Source of the DNA: Dacryopinax spathularia
Lineage: Eukaryota; Basidiomycota; Dacrymycetes; Dacrymycetales; Dacrymycetaceae
Length of the DNA stretch: 64,000 nucleotides
Direction of reading: 5' to 3'
Assembly (NCBI GenBank): GCA_037974965.1
Contig: JBBPFI010000015.1
Coordinates: 815,152-879,151 of the forward strand
Shown here: in pieces, positions 11,247-23,286 of the stretch
How positions within the stretch are numbered: position 1 is the first letter of the stretch
Layout of the letters: each line of letters opens with the position of its first letter
Made by a program: the position numbers and the translations under genes
The notes under the pieces: generated by a model
What the model saw: only the letters and a program-made list of their open reading frames with translations
Database searches by the model: none
Told to the model about the DNA's origin: nothing

Positions 11247-12880
11247 ATGGACGGCGACTACCGACCACATCACTCCCGAAAGCGTTCCTCCTCGGCACGT
11301 CCGAGGATGCAGCGCGGCCCAACAGCAGGCGCAGACTACAGCGCCAACACGCTTGACGCAAAGGTCGTCATCCTCGGTCGGCAGGGTGCGTCCCCCCATC
11401 CAACATATGCTTGACAACCACTGACTCAGCCTGGCGCTGCGCTACGCAGGAGTGGGGAAAACGTCCCTCGTCCGCAGATACACGAGCAACACCTTCCACC
11501 CGCCCTCAACACAGTCCACAACAGGCGCGTTCTTCGTCACGAAAAAGTGCACGCTCGACGGCGTGGGCGTCCGGCTGCAGATATGGGACACGGCGGGGCA
11601 AGAACGGTTCAGGAGCATGGCACCCATGTACATCCGGGGCGCGCACGCCGCGGTGGTCGTGTATGACTTGACGAGCGCACAGAGTTTCGAGGATGTGAGA
11701 GGGTGGATCGATGGTGCGTCCTTTGTGCTTCTCTGCTTCGGGGCTTCTATCGCCGCATCGGGACGGAACATGCTGATACGGGGTTATAGAACTGAAGAAG
11801 TCCACTCCGCCAGAAACACTGCTCTATGTCGTCGGGTCCAAGTCCGACCTCTGTCCGCAGCATCGTGCCGTCACGCCTTCCGCCGCCCGTTCCTCGCTGC
11901 TGCGGTGGTATCCACCACCGCCGCCGCCGCTGGCCGCAACGCCCGCCAATCGCCCCTCGCCGCCGCGTCGACCAAGGCTCATCTCTCTGCCCACGACGCT
12001 GCCCATGTCTCGCTCGACACCTGCACTACAACAGTTCCCCACGACGACCCGACACGCCCTGAGCGGCAGCATAAGCGGCCCCCCTACTCCAGGCGATAGG
12101 GCCCCACTTACCGCCCCTCCGCTCGAAGGAGGTTCGAACCACGGGTACGGATTCCCTTCCAGCCGGCCCAGGCTTGTGAGCAGCCCAAGCAGCCCAGCGC
12201 AGGGAATGCGTCTCACGCAGTCGCATGGTCCTTCGCATGGGAAACACCATTCATACTCTCACACGCACTCAAACGGCCACGCAAGGGGGAACGGCCACGC
12301 TCACTCGACCTCATACGCCCCTCCAGCACGCTCAGCGCGTGCGTGGAGTTGGGGCAGCTCGCCAGACGAGAAAGAAGAGTCTCCGACTTTCCAGCGCACA
12401 CGCGCTACTCGCTCTGCCGGGCTTACACCCCGCCCAGGACCGATACACGCCCAAAGCTCGTCCTCCGACCCCTCGCCCGACAGAGGGTTCCTGTTCGCCT
12501 CCTCCTCCGGCCCCGACACGGAAGAAGACACCACCTCGCTCCCCACCACGGCGGAAGAAGAAGAGCTGGACCATACCCACCTGACCTTCGCCCTCGACCA
12601 CGAAGAGGACAGCGACTCGAGCTCGCTGCTCGAAGAAGACCGGATAGGCAACTGGGAGCTGTTTGAGGTCTCCGCCAAGGACGACGTGGGGATCCAAGGC
12701 CTGTTCGAGAGTCTTATCAGGCGGCTGTTGGAGAGGAGGGAGGAGATCGAGCTCCAGCGGGAGCTGCGGACGAAGGGGAGCGTTATGCTTCGCCCTAGTG
12801 GGGATGGAGGGGTGGGAGGCGGAGGGGTGAGGAGGGTCGAGGATGAGGGCAAGGGGTGGGCGGGGTGTTGTGGTGTGTGA
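11247..12880 (+). CDS. Rab-family small GTPase with a ~265-residue insertion
   Basis: Exons 11247-11385, 11450-11713 and 11790-12880 join in phase to 497 aa. A basic ~35-residue N-extension precedes the G domain. G1 is GRQGVGKTS and the effector region contains STTGAFFVTKK. G3 is WDTAGQERFRSMAPMYIRGA, diagnostic of Rabs, followed by VVVYDLTSAQSF. G4 reads VGSKSDL, with Ser (~151) in place of the usual Asn of N-K-x-D. A disordered Pro/Ser/His/Asp-rich insertion then runs from ~156 to ~420. G5 FEVSAKDD (~427) and the last helix follow. The C-terminus is CCGV, a dicysteine prenylation end. Rabs direct vesicle traffic; which pathway cannot be told. Total length is about 2.4 times a normal Rab. 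The long frame has no stop and its flanking G4 and G5 motifs are in register, so the insertion is not a mis-splice of mine. Confidence 0.9.
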
Positions 12881-15713
12881 GAAAGGCTTCCTGGAGGGGA
12901 AGGATGAACGTGTGGGGATGTATGCGCGCTTTTGACGCGTGTATGCGCGTATTTGGAGCATATATGCGCTCTACCAACGAGCAAGAACGAGAAGACACCG
13001 CGATTCAACTTATCGCGCGGCCGCTTGCCTGCGGCGACTACGAATTACCAAACCCACCAGCACCACCAAGGACGAGAAAGACGAAGACGAAGACGAAGCA
13101 GAACGGTGGTCGACCGGGTCGACCACTACCCACCAAATCGTCCGCGAGCGCGAGTCTGCCTATACCTGGGGCCCCAGCGAGCGGACGGACGAACACCTGG
13201 ACGGCTACCCCTGAAAAACAGAAACAAATACCCAAAAAATACCAACTCTGTCCCGACCCTGCACCCGAACGCGGGGTGCGAACGGGCGACACAACAACCT
13301 ATTCACAACGACACCCACTACCAACACACCCAACACACCCAACACGTGTACTATCCTACCACACGCACCACTACTCCCTCTTCTGACGGTATCGGAATAC
13401 CGCACCATCTTGCAGCTCTGTTTTTTTCCCTTGTCAACTTCTCCTGTTTTCTTCTGGTTCCTGTCTCACTCTGTTCTTCTTCTCCAGCTTGTTCGTTCGT
13501 CCCCCTTTATTTTCACGTCTTTTCGTCAATGTTCATTACCCGCAATCAACCCTCAATTCCCTCAGTCAACAGTCTATAGTCCAACAATTTCCATCCAGCT
13601 GTTATATCATCCTAACGACCCACTCTTCCCACTCTTCCCACTTCCCTTGTTCACCCAAGCTCACAGTTCCAGTTTCTACTTTAGTTATTTATTCTCAAAT
13701 CCGCACGCTCTGTCGTCTTGTGTCTGCTGGAACCGGCGGGGTGGGGAGGTGGGTTATGATACCGCAATGATACCGTTTTCTTTCTTTCTATTTGCCTCAA
13801 GAATTTGGATCGTAATACAGACACGCAGACAGCAAGGAGAAGCCGTGCCTGTCGGCAAGGGCGGTCCTTGCGCACCCCTGGCAACCGCTCTCTGCCCTTG
13901 ACAACCAAAGTTCGGGCGATCTTTCCATCCGAGAGTGCGCACAGACCATCAACAAACCCCTTTTATCCCCCCGCGCGGCACAGGATCGGTCTCCATCCCT
14001 CTCTCCGCTCTTACCCCTCGTCTTGTCCTCCGCGCTCCCTTCCATGTCTCTTTTGTGTTCCTCTCTACAGTCTGATCGGGCCATGAGCAAAGTCTCCCTG
14101 TCAGTCGAGCAGGATTCCGCCTCGCCTGCTGTAGGGCTCTCATTACAATTTGCATATTGGAATATGAAAAGCCGGAAGCAGGCGTATGCCAGAATCCCGA
14201 CGATTGCTGGGACTCTTTTGCTCCTTGCTCTGTCTGGCTCGGGTTGAGGGTCGCTACACTCTGCACGGTCAGGCTTCGCGCGCTGCGAGGATGGGAAGCC
14301 ATGCAGCCTCTACCCCGCGCCGTCCGGCTCCATGCTCGGCCTCGGCCCTCGTCTTGCTTGCTCTGCCCTTCTATCGTATATCGGACTTGCCATCGGACTC
14401 GGCAACGGACTGTGTCCCCTTGCTCACCCAAGACAGACCATTCTTCCCTTGCACTCCTCACGGACATCTCTTAATACAGGATGTAGCGGGTTGCAAGCGA
14501 TGTCGAGATCTGGTCTGCGGGTTGCGTGGGTTCTGCTCTGCCGTCCATTGGATCTTCTTGAGCTGTGAGACGGTGAGCAGTTGGCTGCTCTTGTACCGGA
14601 TCTGCCTGTATCTCATGCATGGAGACGCGGAGGGCAACGACCGACGTTGCTGCCCTTCACATGTCCTCGAAGACGCTGCCCAGAACAGGTGCTGTACCAC
14701 CCCTCGCTTCGTCTCATCCTCGTCATGCCAATATATCTCGAGCCCCCATCGACTCACTTGTGACTTTGGCCCGCTCGTTTCACAGGCTCAAACCTATTAA
14801 TGCTCACCTGTGTACAGCCTGAGGCAGACTCTCTCGACAGCCTCGGGATGAACCGTACCCACCTGCATGATCCGTACGTACTTGTGCATCTCCAATACGT
14901 ATTGGATGAGCAGGTGTTATACGCGGTTCTGACCGGCTGTCTGGAGCTCTGCCTTACCGGTGATGCTTTCATGCTGTGGTTCCCTTCTTGCTTGCTGGTT
15001 ATATATGTCGGTTTGTTGCCATACCCAACATAGCATAATACGAAACACTCCGTAGACCGCCACAGCATGATGATCATTGATGTTGTCAAATCTGCCAAAT
15101 GACAGCGCAAAAGCGCTCCAGTCACTTGGACGGTAATTCTCCGACGCTTTGCCCGATTGATGGCGTAAGGCAGGAGGGTTCGGGCCGAGGGCCGCCCTCC
15201 GAGACTTCCACTCCTTCGGCAGTCCAGCGCCGATCTGGTTCCACTCCCAAAATAGCCAGTTCCCGCTGGACGCGCACCGACTCTGAGGGCGGTCGTGACC
15301 ATAACATTCTCGGCCATCTCCAGCTCGTTAGTTCTATCAGCGACTCATATCTCCAGCAGCCAGGACATGGCGTGCAAACCCAAGTCCGGCTCCAAGAAAC
15401 TCGGGAAGCCTACTTTGCATCCTGTCTCGCCCGTAACGCCGGACTGAATCCAAAGCACGTTTTCGGCAACTCCGGAACGGTACCCGCCGTTGTTGGCCCG
15501 TTCGGCATTAAGTTAGAGATGTAACAACTCCGGGTCCGACCCACGGCCCTCCACTCCCAGCACATGCAGGCGTATTGCCTAATGGAGAAGTCCTGCGGGA
15601 AGGCCGTATTCTATATGAATGCCGTGCCCTGTCCCCTGCCAGACCGAATACCGAGTACTGCAACCTGAACCCGAGCCCGACTTTGACGACCACCACTTCA
15701 CATTTCGCACACC
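12881..15713. other. 2.83 kb stretch without a supportable gene
   Basis: No frame here gives a recognisable protein on either strand. Local features include a run of A-C-A-C-C-C-A repeats at 13321-13344 that ends in a CACGTG hexamer, and a pyrimidine-rich tract about 13395-13560. The first few hundred bases are probably 3' UTR of the Rab gene. Confidence 0.5.
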
Positions 15714-16439
15714 ATGTCCCTCACCCCTACGAAGACGGTCTACGAGGCCATCACCTACCACCCGAACACCGAGGATCGGGAGGCGACGATCAAGAAGTTC
15801 GTCGCGGGGATCGAGATCCAGAAGAAGGCGCCTGGGTTCATCGGGATCGTGATGGAGGGAAACAAGCGCGAGCAGCCGGGCGAGTCTGTCCGTCTGATCG
15901 AGTGGGAGAGCGTCGAGGTGCGTCCCCCCTCTTTCCTGCTATGTATGTCTGGGGCAGGGGGATTGACGAGAGGGTGTGAATAGGCACATCTCAAGTTCCG
16001 CGAGTCGCCGGCGTTTGAGGAGTTCAAGAAGGTTCGCGAGGGGTCGACGGTCGGCGAGACCCAGATGGCGCACTACCGGTTTTTCCGCCCGCTGCCCAAG
16101 ATTCCCGCTGTCGTCGAGTGGGTCACGATCCAGCTCAAGCAGGACACCAAGTTTGAGGACTACTTCCACGAGTGGAACAAGGCGCTCGACGGCGTGCGGA
16201 AGGCTATTGGCTGCACGGGGATCGAGGTTGGGCAGCAGGTCGAGGACCCGACCAAGGCGCTCCAGATCCAGGGATGGGAGACGCTCGAGAACCACACGGT
16301 TGATTTCAAGCAGAAGCAGGCGGATATCAATGAGGTCATGGCGGAGCTTACGGAGGTCGTGAACAAGTATGTTGAGGGCGGGTGGAAGGGCTGCAAGGGC
16401 GTGCATGTCTTGACTACCGAGCCTGGCCACGGTGCATGA
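15714..16439 (+). CDS. Tandem ABM-like (dimeric alpha-beta barrel) protein, 219 aa
   Basis: Exons 15714-15917 and 15984-16439 join in phase. The protein shows two similar halves of ~100 residues. The first has YEAITYHPNTEDREATIKKF then a P-G-F-I-G-I strand and S-V-R-L-I-E-W-E-S-V-E-A-H. The second has VVEWVTIQLKQDTKFEDYF then a G-C-T-G-I-E-V strand and A-L-Q-I-Q-G-W-E-T-L-E-N-H. The repeated strand, helix, strand, then W-E-(S/T)-(V/L)-E-x-H order is that of antibiotic-biosynthesis-monooxygenase/stress-responsive A/B barrel domains. Such domains often act as cofactor-free oxygenases or small heme or ligand binders; no catalytic residues can be assigned, so the function stays open. The lack of a signal peptide suggests a cytosolic protein. 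It stands alone, far from other genes. Confidence 0.82.
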
Positions 16440-17633
16440 GCGACTTCTGGTATGTTCGGAAGCGCGACAGGGAAATTAAAATGGTCAATGCAGAATGATA
16501 ATCACTTGAGTCCGAGTCTGCGTGCAATGCCTGGATACCTCTCCCCATCAGAACTGATGAGACCGCGCTGTATTCTTACCAGGATGATTCAAGATGATGA
16601 AGAGGAGCACTGCACGTAAGAACCCGACCAAGCAGAAGCTGCACTGCGTGGGCAGGGTGCAGCATGTCCCTTATTAGCTGCTCCCCTTAAGAACAATCGT
16701 AGTAGAGGTGATCCGTGATAGTCCACCGGTGATACGGCGGTCAGCCCAGCGACCGTTATCGATGGCAACGACAAGCCATTGACGTTGTCGGCCTGGAGAT
16801 GCAATGGAATGGGTCTGATAGCGTGGTTGTATGGCTGGCCCTATTCATTTCGAAGCCGGCATGATGGCATTTATCCCGCTTGCGTACGACCTCTTCAGGC
16901 CGATTGCCAAATAGGGGAATGCTGATCCAAGCAAGGTGACCAAGCTAGCGGGGATTAAGTTGCCGAAAGAGTGGGCACTATTCCTTAGTGTAGAGTAAGT
17001 AGCATCATCGGGGAACGCCGAAGACCCTATGGACGCGACATCGAGACAATAGGCAAAGTCTATGACGGGCGCGTCATTCCTGAGAGATAAACTCGTCGGT
17101 TCATTATGGAATAGGAGCCTCAGGCGCCTAAAATCGCGAGAGTGGCCAACCTTAACGCGCAAAGCGCGTACACGCGACCTGAGACCACTCGAACCCGTAC
17201 ACGGGCCAGTGCGGTGAATCACCATGGCCCCGCGCAGCTAGCACGGTTGGCCAAAGGATATTTCAAAGATCAAAGAAGGGAATGTCTTGAGGAAGATCAA
17301 GTCCAGGCCTGTGTTGCAATAACCCCTGAAAATGACGGTGAGGGCGGAGAAGAAGACGGGGAGGAAGCTGTGGAATTGCAGTGCCATCGAAGGGATGTAT
17401 CGAACGCGCCTCGGAATCAATTGGGCTGGCACAAGTTTGACATGCTGCACACACAATCATATACCCTCACTCCCCGCGTTGGCCCCTCAGCGCTGCCTGG
17501 CAACGTCGACACCACCCCCCGTTCCATTTCATTACAGCTTCTCTCCTTTCAATCCGACGACCATCATTATTCCAATTACTTGCTTCTCTGAACAGCCCTG
17601 TTTAGCCTCATCCCCGCGCTTTGATAGCAGAAT
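16440..17633. other. Intergenic 1.19 kb, BEM1 upstream region
   Basis: No supportable gene. A plus-strand ORF at 17142-17591 (149 aa) has no domain and lies in the BEM1 upstream/5' UTR region. Its pyrimidine-rich end, just before 17600, looks like a promoter or UTR rather than coding sequence. Confidence 0.5.
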
Positions 17634-19682
17634 ATGAAGGCACTCAGAAGATCACTCAACAAGGACTCTTCACATCATTCATCAAGGGAACGCGCCCCTC
17701 CGCCCATATCCCGGCCCGCTCAGTCCGCCGCCCCTCCGCAAAAGGTCATTCGCGCGCTTGCAAACTACCGATCAGCCGCACCGCAGGAGCTCTCCTTCTC
17801 GAAGGGAGACTTCTTCTATGTGAAGGATGAGATGGAGGGATCGGGGTGGTATGAGGCGCACAACCCGTTAACAGGAGCTCGCGGGCTGGTGCCGGTGGAG
17901 TACTTCGAGACGTTCGGGAAGGGAGGGTGAGTGAGCGCGAGATGCTGCAGGAGCGGAGCGAAGAAGGCGGAGCACTGCTCGCCTCCGCTCACGCGACTGC
18001 AGCTCTCGTCATATCAGGGATTTTGAACGGTATTGATGTGTTTCAGGGTAAGAACGTCCATCGCCGCAGGACCGCATAACGCTGGCACTCCTACCTCAAC
18101 CACAAGCTCACCCATCTCTTCGCCACTGTCCAGCATGTCCTCCCATCCCGGAAAACCTGGCAAGGGCGCATTCTACGCGGTTGTGCAATACGACTTCGAA
18201 GCTGAGCGAGCTGACGAGCTGGAATGCAAGGCTGGCGAATCTATTCTCGTCATCGCGCAGTCGAACCGGGAGTGGTTTGTCGCCAAACCGATTGGGAGGC
18301 TAGGAGGAGCGGGGTTGATCCCCGTTAGCTTTGTGGAGATCCGTGATCCCACAACAGGCCAGCCGATACCGAACGTCGAGCAGTTAATCGATCGGGGCGA
18401 GATACCGAAGGTAGAGGAGTGGAAGGCCAAGGCGGCCGAGTACAAGGCGGCGACGATCCCACTGGGCAAGCTGGACCTGCCGGGAGATTCGGCTGGCGTG
18501 GTGAACAGTCCGTTCGCACCGACCAATCCCGGTCAATATCCATTCCCGACAACATCCAGCGAACCATCCACCAGCAATCCTTCTCTATCCTACAGTGGTC
18601 GCCAGGATCTTCCCCCACTTCCAGAAGACCTCGCCACGGCTATCGTGTCCCGCCTACCTCCAGGAATGCCCGTCTCTGCGGAAGTACCCGCTTTCCACCA
18701 GGAGCCCGATGGAGAATGGTACTACAAGATCCTGGCGCAATGGCAACCCGATGCGGACAGCACGATGAATCCGCCAACACCGATCCAATTGACACTGTAC
18801 AGGACATACGAGGACTTCTACAAGCTCCAGATTCAGCTTCTGGATCACTTTCCGGTCGAAGCGGGTCGAGCAGCCCCTCCCGGCTCGACTGTCGTTCCGG
18901 AACGAGTACTACCGTTCATGCCTGGCCCGGTGTCGGAGGTTACCGATATGGTACTAGCGCAACGGCAGAACGAGCTCGACATTTACCTTCGACAGCTGTG
19001 CGAGCTGGGACGGCTTTACCCACACGTCCCGCGGAGTGAGGAGGTGTTGACGTTCCTCAGCTTGCGGTCTGGAGACCTGCAGAATTATGATGGGCTAAAG
19101 GACGGAGACGCGGACTTTGACGGTGCTTTAATGGCTCTACCCCAGAAGCTCGCCGGGGTCTCCCTGCACGAGTCTAGTTCGACAAGCAATAGCACGAGGG
19201 CGCGAACATCGAGCGGACGGAGCGGCCAGAGCACAGCACCCACGTCAGCTTCACCCCCTAATACTGAAGCGGATGACGGACGCTCACGAGCATCTAGTGG
19301 CGCGGGTCATGGCCGACTGAAGAATTCCGTCAGTGGTCCGGGAGGGTACACACCGGACTATCCACCCGCACCGCTCTGGTCTGCATCACGTTTGGCGGCG
19401 TCGCCACCCATATCTGCGCAGGTCCCACAACCTGCATACCTCAAGATCAAGGTCTTCAACGCTCAAACGGACGATATCGTCGCCATTCGAGTACATCCTC
19501 GAGTCACTTTCGCCGAACTGATGCAGAAGATCCGAGATCGAGTTGGCGACGTCTCACGTGTACGTTATCGGGGGAGCAAATACAAGCCTGGGACGGGAGA
19601 TCTGGGCACCATTTTAGACAACGACGAGCAGATGGTCGAGTGGTTCGTTTCGGGCGAGAGGTTGATACTGTACGCTGAATAA
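17634..19682 (+). CDS. BEM1: BEM1/Scd2-type polarity scaffold (SH3-SH3-PX-PB1)
   Basis: Exons 17634-17926 and 18047-19682 join in phase (642 aa). SH3-1 lies at ~36-94 (VIRALANYRSAAPQELSF ... GLVPVEYFE). SH3-2 lies at ~138-197 (FYAVVQYDFEAERADELEC ... GLIPVSFVEI). The PX domain is at ~306-443 (WYYKILAQWQ, LYRTYEDFYKLQ, VLPFMPGPV, LDIYLRQLCELGRL). PB1 is at ~562-642 (YLKIKVFNAQTDDIVAIRV ... GDLGTILDNDEQMVEWF). This exact order is unique to Bem1. It links active Cdc42 to its GEF Cdc24 (through PB1) and to PAK kinases (through SH3-2), and binds membrane lipid by PX. The segments between domains are Ser/Thr/Pro-rich. The Rho-GDI gene, another Cdc42-pathway component, lies ~10 kb to the right, but nothing suggests the spacing is functional. 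Confidence 0.95.
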
Positions 19683-20083
19683 TTGGGTTCTTTTCTCCTC
19701 CCTTCCCTTGTCTTCTTGCGGCCGTCACCACTACGGCTTTTCAGGACCTCTCTGATCATGATGACGATGATGATGATATCTGCTAATGTTCTGTTGTTGT
19801 CGCCTGTTTTTCCTGTTCGTTAATATTCTCTGTAATATTTTAGTAGCTGCATCTCTGTCTTTGGGAACTGAACTGCGAAATACACTGGAGGATTAGAACA
19901 CCATGGTTTGCCGGCTCGGACGTAAGAAGCGGGGAAAACAGAGGCAGCATGTGCTCCGAGTTGCACGTTGGTGGAGGACCCTTACAAGTCGACCCGCAAG
20001 ACATTTTCTCCGCCCTTGCTTGATCGACTGTTCCTACATACGCTGCCCCTATAGACCAACACGGCGAGCGGGGTAGACGCTTC
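19683..20083. other. Intergenic 401 bp between BEM1 and the FHA-forkhead gene
   Basis: A short GATGAT-type microsatellite is visible near 19757-19777. Nothing else is supportable; it should hold the BEM1 terminator and the next promoter. Confidence 0.5.
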
Positions 20084-21875
20084 ATGCACATGTCGCAGTC
20101 CCCGCCTCCAGAACACCCACAGCAGATTCGGGCGTACTACAAGCTCGAATTCCCCGGCGCTGGCAATGGACAGGGACGCGACTACTACTTCCAAACACTG
20201 TCTATAACCATCGGGCGGCGACCACTACCTCCTGCCCCGCGTTCGCCGTCGACCTCAGCTGAACCTGCACAAGCGCAGCAAGCTTCAGTCGATGTACATC
20301 TGGGCGCGCTGAAGAGCGTGTCGCGGTTACATGCGAAGATCGAGTATGACGAGACTATCGGCAGCTTCGTGTTCGCCGTGCATGGGAGGAACGGCGCGTG
20401 GGTGGATGATGTATGGATCGCAAAAGGTGGAAGGGTACCCTTGCATCAAAAGTACGCGCATATACCCTGTGATTTCCGAGCTATAGCTAATGCAAGGGCT
20501 AGGACGAAGATACAGATCGCGAACCGTACATTCTACTTCCATCTCCCTCCTGGAGCAGGTGCAGATGGACAACAGAACGACTTCCCGCAGGGAGGGATGA
20601 GCCCGGTGGACGTTACGTCCGTCACACCGCCTGCAGACTCCCCTTCACCATCTCCACCTCGATCCTCAGCTTCACCCATGCGTGAAGTCAAGGAGGAAGA
20701 TGAGAGCGGAGCGGCGTCTCTGTTGACTCCCGCCACTGGTACTGGCCCACCGGCTCAGAAACCGCCATATACGTATGCGCAACTGTGTTACAGAGCGCTA
20801 CGTGAGATGGGAGGGAGGGCGACACTTCAGGAGATAATAGACTGGATGATGCGTACGTTCGACTGGTACAGGCAGCATCCGAATAGCGGTTGGCAGGTAG
20901 CCCACATATATGCGCGCCGACATCTAGCATCCTCTGACCCCTGTCCAGACATCAATACGACATACACTCTCCATGAACAATGCCTTCGTCAAATCCCCGA
21001 AATCGCAAGGCGAGCGTGGGAAGGGCTGCAACTGGACGTTACATCCAAATGCGTACCAGTTGTACGAAGCGCCACTAGCGAAGACACAGCGACATCATCC
21101 CTACGCGCCTCCCGATGGTTACCCTCGAACCGCTCAACCGATGTACAACCCCTATCCTCCAAACCCTGCACCAATGGGTTATGTCCTACCGCAACCACCC
21201 CCGCCGAACCCGCAAGTCCCACCACAACCTCCCGCATCTACTTCATATACCGCAACAACTGCTTCCACCCCAGCAAATGCCAGTGCACCCGGCGGACTCA
21301 ACCTGCCGAGCAACGTGTCCCTCCCTATAGTCATCGCCCCCATGCCCGCAACAGCCGACCAATCCTCCGCAAACCCCCATTTAGACGCACCGCCAATCGT
21401 ACTGGACGCCGGCCGATTAGTCTTGAACCCAACAATCTTCGCTCACCTGACACAAGAGCAACTGAACGAGCTCCAGCAGCTCGGTGCACAGCAAGCGCTC
21501 AAGATCCTCCAGGCATATATCGTCGAGTACTTGAAGGAGCGAATGCGGACGGAGAAGGGCGGCTCCGGCAAGCCAAAAGGAAAGAAGAAGAAGGCAAAGA
21601 AGGAAGCGAAGGTCGAGTCTGTCGGATCTACACCGGCACCCGCAGACGGTGAATCGAGCAAGCCGGCTTCGCAAGTCAAGACCGAGCCGGAGAAAGCAGT
21701 GCAGACTATGGCTAGCCTGCTCGCTGCACCACCTTCCTCCTCTCCCGCTCCTGCTGGTCCTCCCATACCACTGTCAAATTCCGCCGTGCCGCCGCCAAGA
21801 GACAGTAGCGTGCAAGAAGGACTAGCAGCACTAGCAGATGCGGCAGCAGTGGTGCAGCCCGGTAGCAGTTCATAG
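20084..21875 (+). CDS. FHL1-like transcription factor (FHA plus forkhead)
   Basis: Exons 20084-20896 and 20949-21875 give 579 aa. An FHA domain spans roughly 17-150 (AYYKLEFP, a SITIGRRP strand, SVSRLHAKIEYDE with the S-R-x-H core, GRNGAWVDD). A forkhead domain spans ~229-320 (KPPYTYAQLCYRAL, ATLQEIIDWMMRTFDWYRQH, then GWQTSIRHTLSMNNAFVK spliced across the intron, then GERGKGCNWTLHP). FHA plus forkhead is the architecture of yeast Fhl1, which controls ribosomal-protein genes with Ifh1. Here the FHA would recruit a phosphorylated coactivator. The C-terminal ~250 residues are Pro/Gln-rich with one Lys-rich NLS-like cluster (PKGKKKKAKKEAK). The recognition helix has T where forkheads usually have N at two places (N-S-I-R-H-N-L-S). 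The start could instead be the ATG at 20090. Confidence 0.88.
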
Positions 21876-22209
21876 AGGACTATGCAGTCCAGACCTACCT
21901 TGGATACTTTTATTGGGAGACACAGCCGTCTGTTGTATTCTTACACACTTGTAGCATTGTAACCCATTCATATTCTGGCGTTTCCTCACGGGCATTCTAT
22001 CAAATATTGCCCAAAGCAAACCACCGTGGGTTTGCTACCATTTTTTACGGGTGATTGGAACGTTTGGGTAATCTGGGGAAGAAAAGCAAGGGAGTACGTC
22101 ACTGTAAGGAGAAACACATGTGGCAAATCAATCAATCCCAATCCAAGATAGGCATCCAAATCCCGACAACACCAGAAAGGCAAAATCAATCAAAGCTCCA
22201 GAACACCCT

Positions 22210-22237
22210 AACAAACCAGAACAAACCAGAACAAACC
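22210..22237 (+). repeat. Short tandem repeat, unit AACAAACCAG (~2.8 copies)
   Basis: Two exact copies plus eight bases of a third are visible in the intergenic region. Confidence 0.85.
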
Positions 22238-22819
22238 ACCACCACCCAGCTGACCCCACGCTCTCAGAGCCAAGACCAAAAAGCAGCCAGCACCAGACCA
22301 TCCTCTCAGCCTAAATAAAGATCAACCCTGTGGCGCCTCTACTGTACCTTCAGCCGGAATAGCCCTCGGCCTTCCTGCTTCCTCTGCGGACCACCAGCGT
22401 CTAGCCTACAATGACGCCACGGTGAGATATCGATCCAGACCGGCGCGAGTTGGGTATTTCCATATCGGACGGGGGCATCATCATGGGCTGGGCCACGTCG
22501 AGGTGAGCCACATCCAGCGAGCGAGTGAGATACCGATCTTTCATCTTCGATCCTCGACGCGTCACTTCAATCTCCGCCTCGCGTGGTTTTCATTTTTGGG
22601 GCGCGCAAATCCGCTACCTGCGGACGTTCGCCGTTCGCCGTTCGCCTTTCGCCGGTCAGCGATCGACAGCCCGGCGGCATTATTGTGAGATGGCAAGGCA
22701 CGACAGAGCGCCACAGATGTCATCCGCTTTCCTATTCCTGTCCAGGCCCATTCCCATTCCACTTCATTTGATTTGAATTACGACCAACTACGGAAACAAC
22801 CTCCGACCTCCTACCTCCC

Positions 22820-22837
22820 ACTACTACTACTACTACT
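22820..22837 (+). repeat. Trinucleotide microsatellite (CTA)6
   Basis: Six consecutive CTA units in noncoding DNA. Confidence 0.85.
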
Positions 22838-23286
22838 AACCACCAAGAGGGAGAGGGAATTACACCGATTAGGCAGGGTACAGGACATGAGCTACACTCT
22901 TCTTCTACCCGCTGGGTCTGCGGGTGAGGGGAAGGAAGCGGAGGGCGAGTACGGAGACAGGGTAGGTGCTGCGACAAAATGTGAAAAGGGGGGAGGGGAG
23001 GAATTAACGTTACACGTCTAAGTCGGGACGCGGACAACAGGGGTGAAATGGGGGAAGGAACCATACAGTAGAGTATGCACGGACGTCCAAGCCTGGACGA
23101 CGTTGAAGAAAATGCAGGCATCATATGAGACCGGAAGCCGATGCGTTGCTTGAGAAGTCGTTGAATGAGAATGAGGGATGTACAATGTACAATGAAAAAA
23201 GGCCGTCACGGAATCGCAGTTGCAGTCGGATCGTTACTGTGTTCAAATTTGCAGTTCGCACGTTGTTGGAGTGTGTTCAATCGAGT

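Larger units (their letters stand above)
21876..23286. other. Intergenic 1.41 kb between convergent genes
   Basis: Both neighbours point inward (FHA-forkhead plus, YTP1-like minus). The stretch holds an imperfect 10-bp tandem repeat (22210-22237) and a CTA microsatellite (22820-22837). I see no gene. This is long for a convergent gap in this window. Confidence 0.5.

Noticed and set aside
14754-15317. 187-aa minus-strand ORF
   Set aside because: Composition is unstructured, with scattered Cys/Ser/Arg and no domain, and no splice-consistent extension.
17142-17591. 149-aa plus-strand ORF upstream of BEM1
   Set aside because: It lies in the BEM1 upstream region and runs into a pyrimidine-rich promoter-like segment; no family resemblance.
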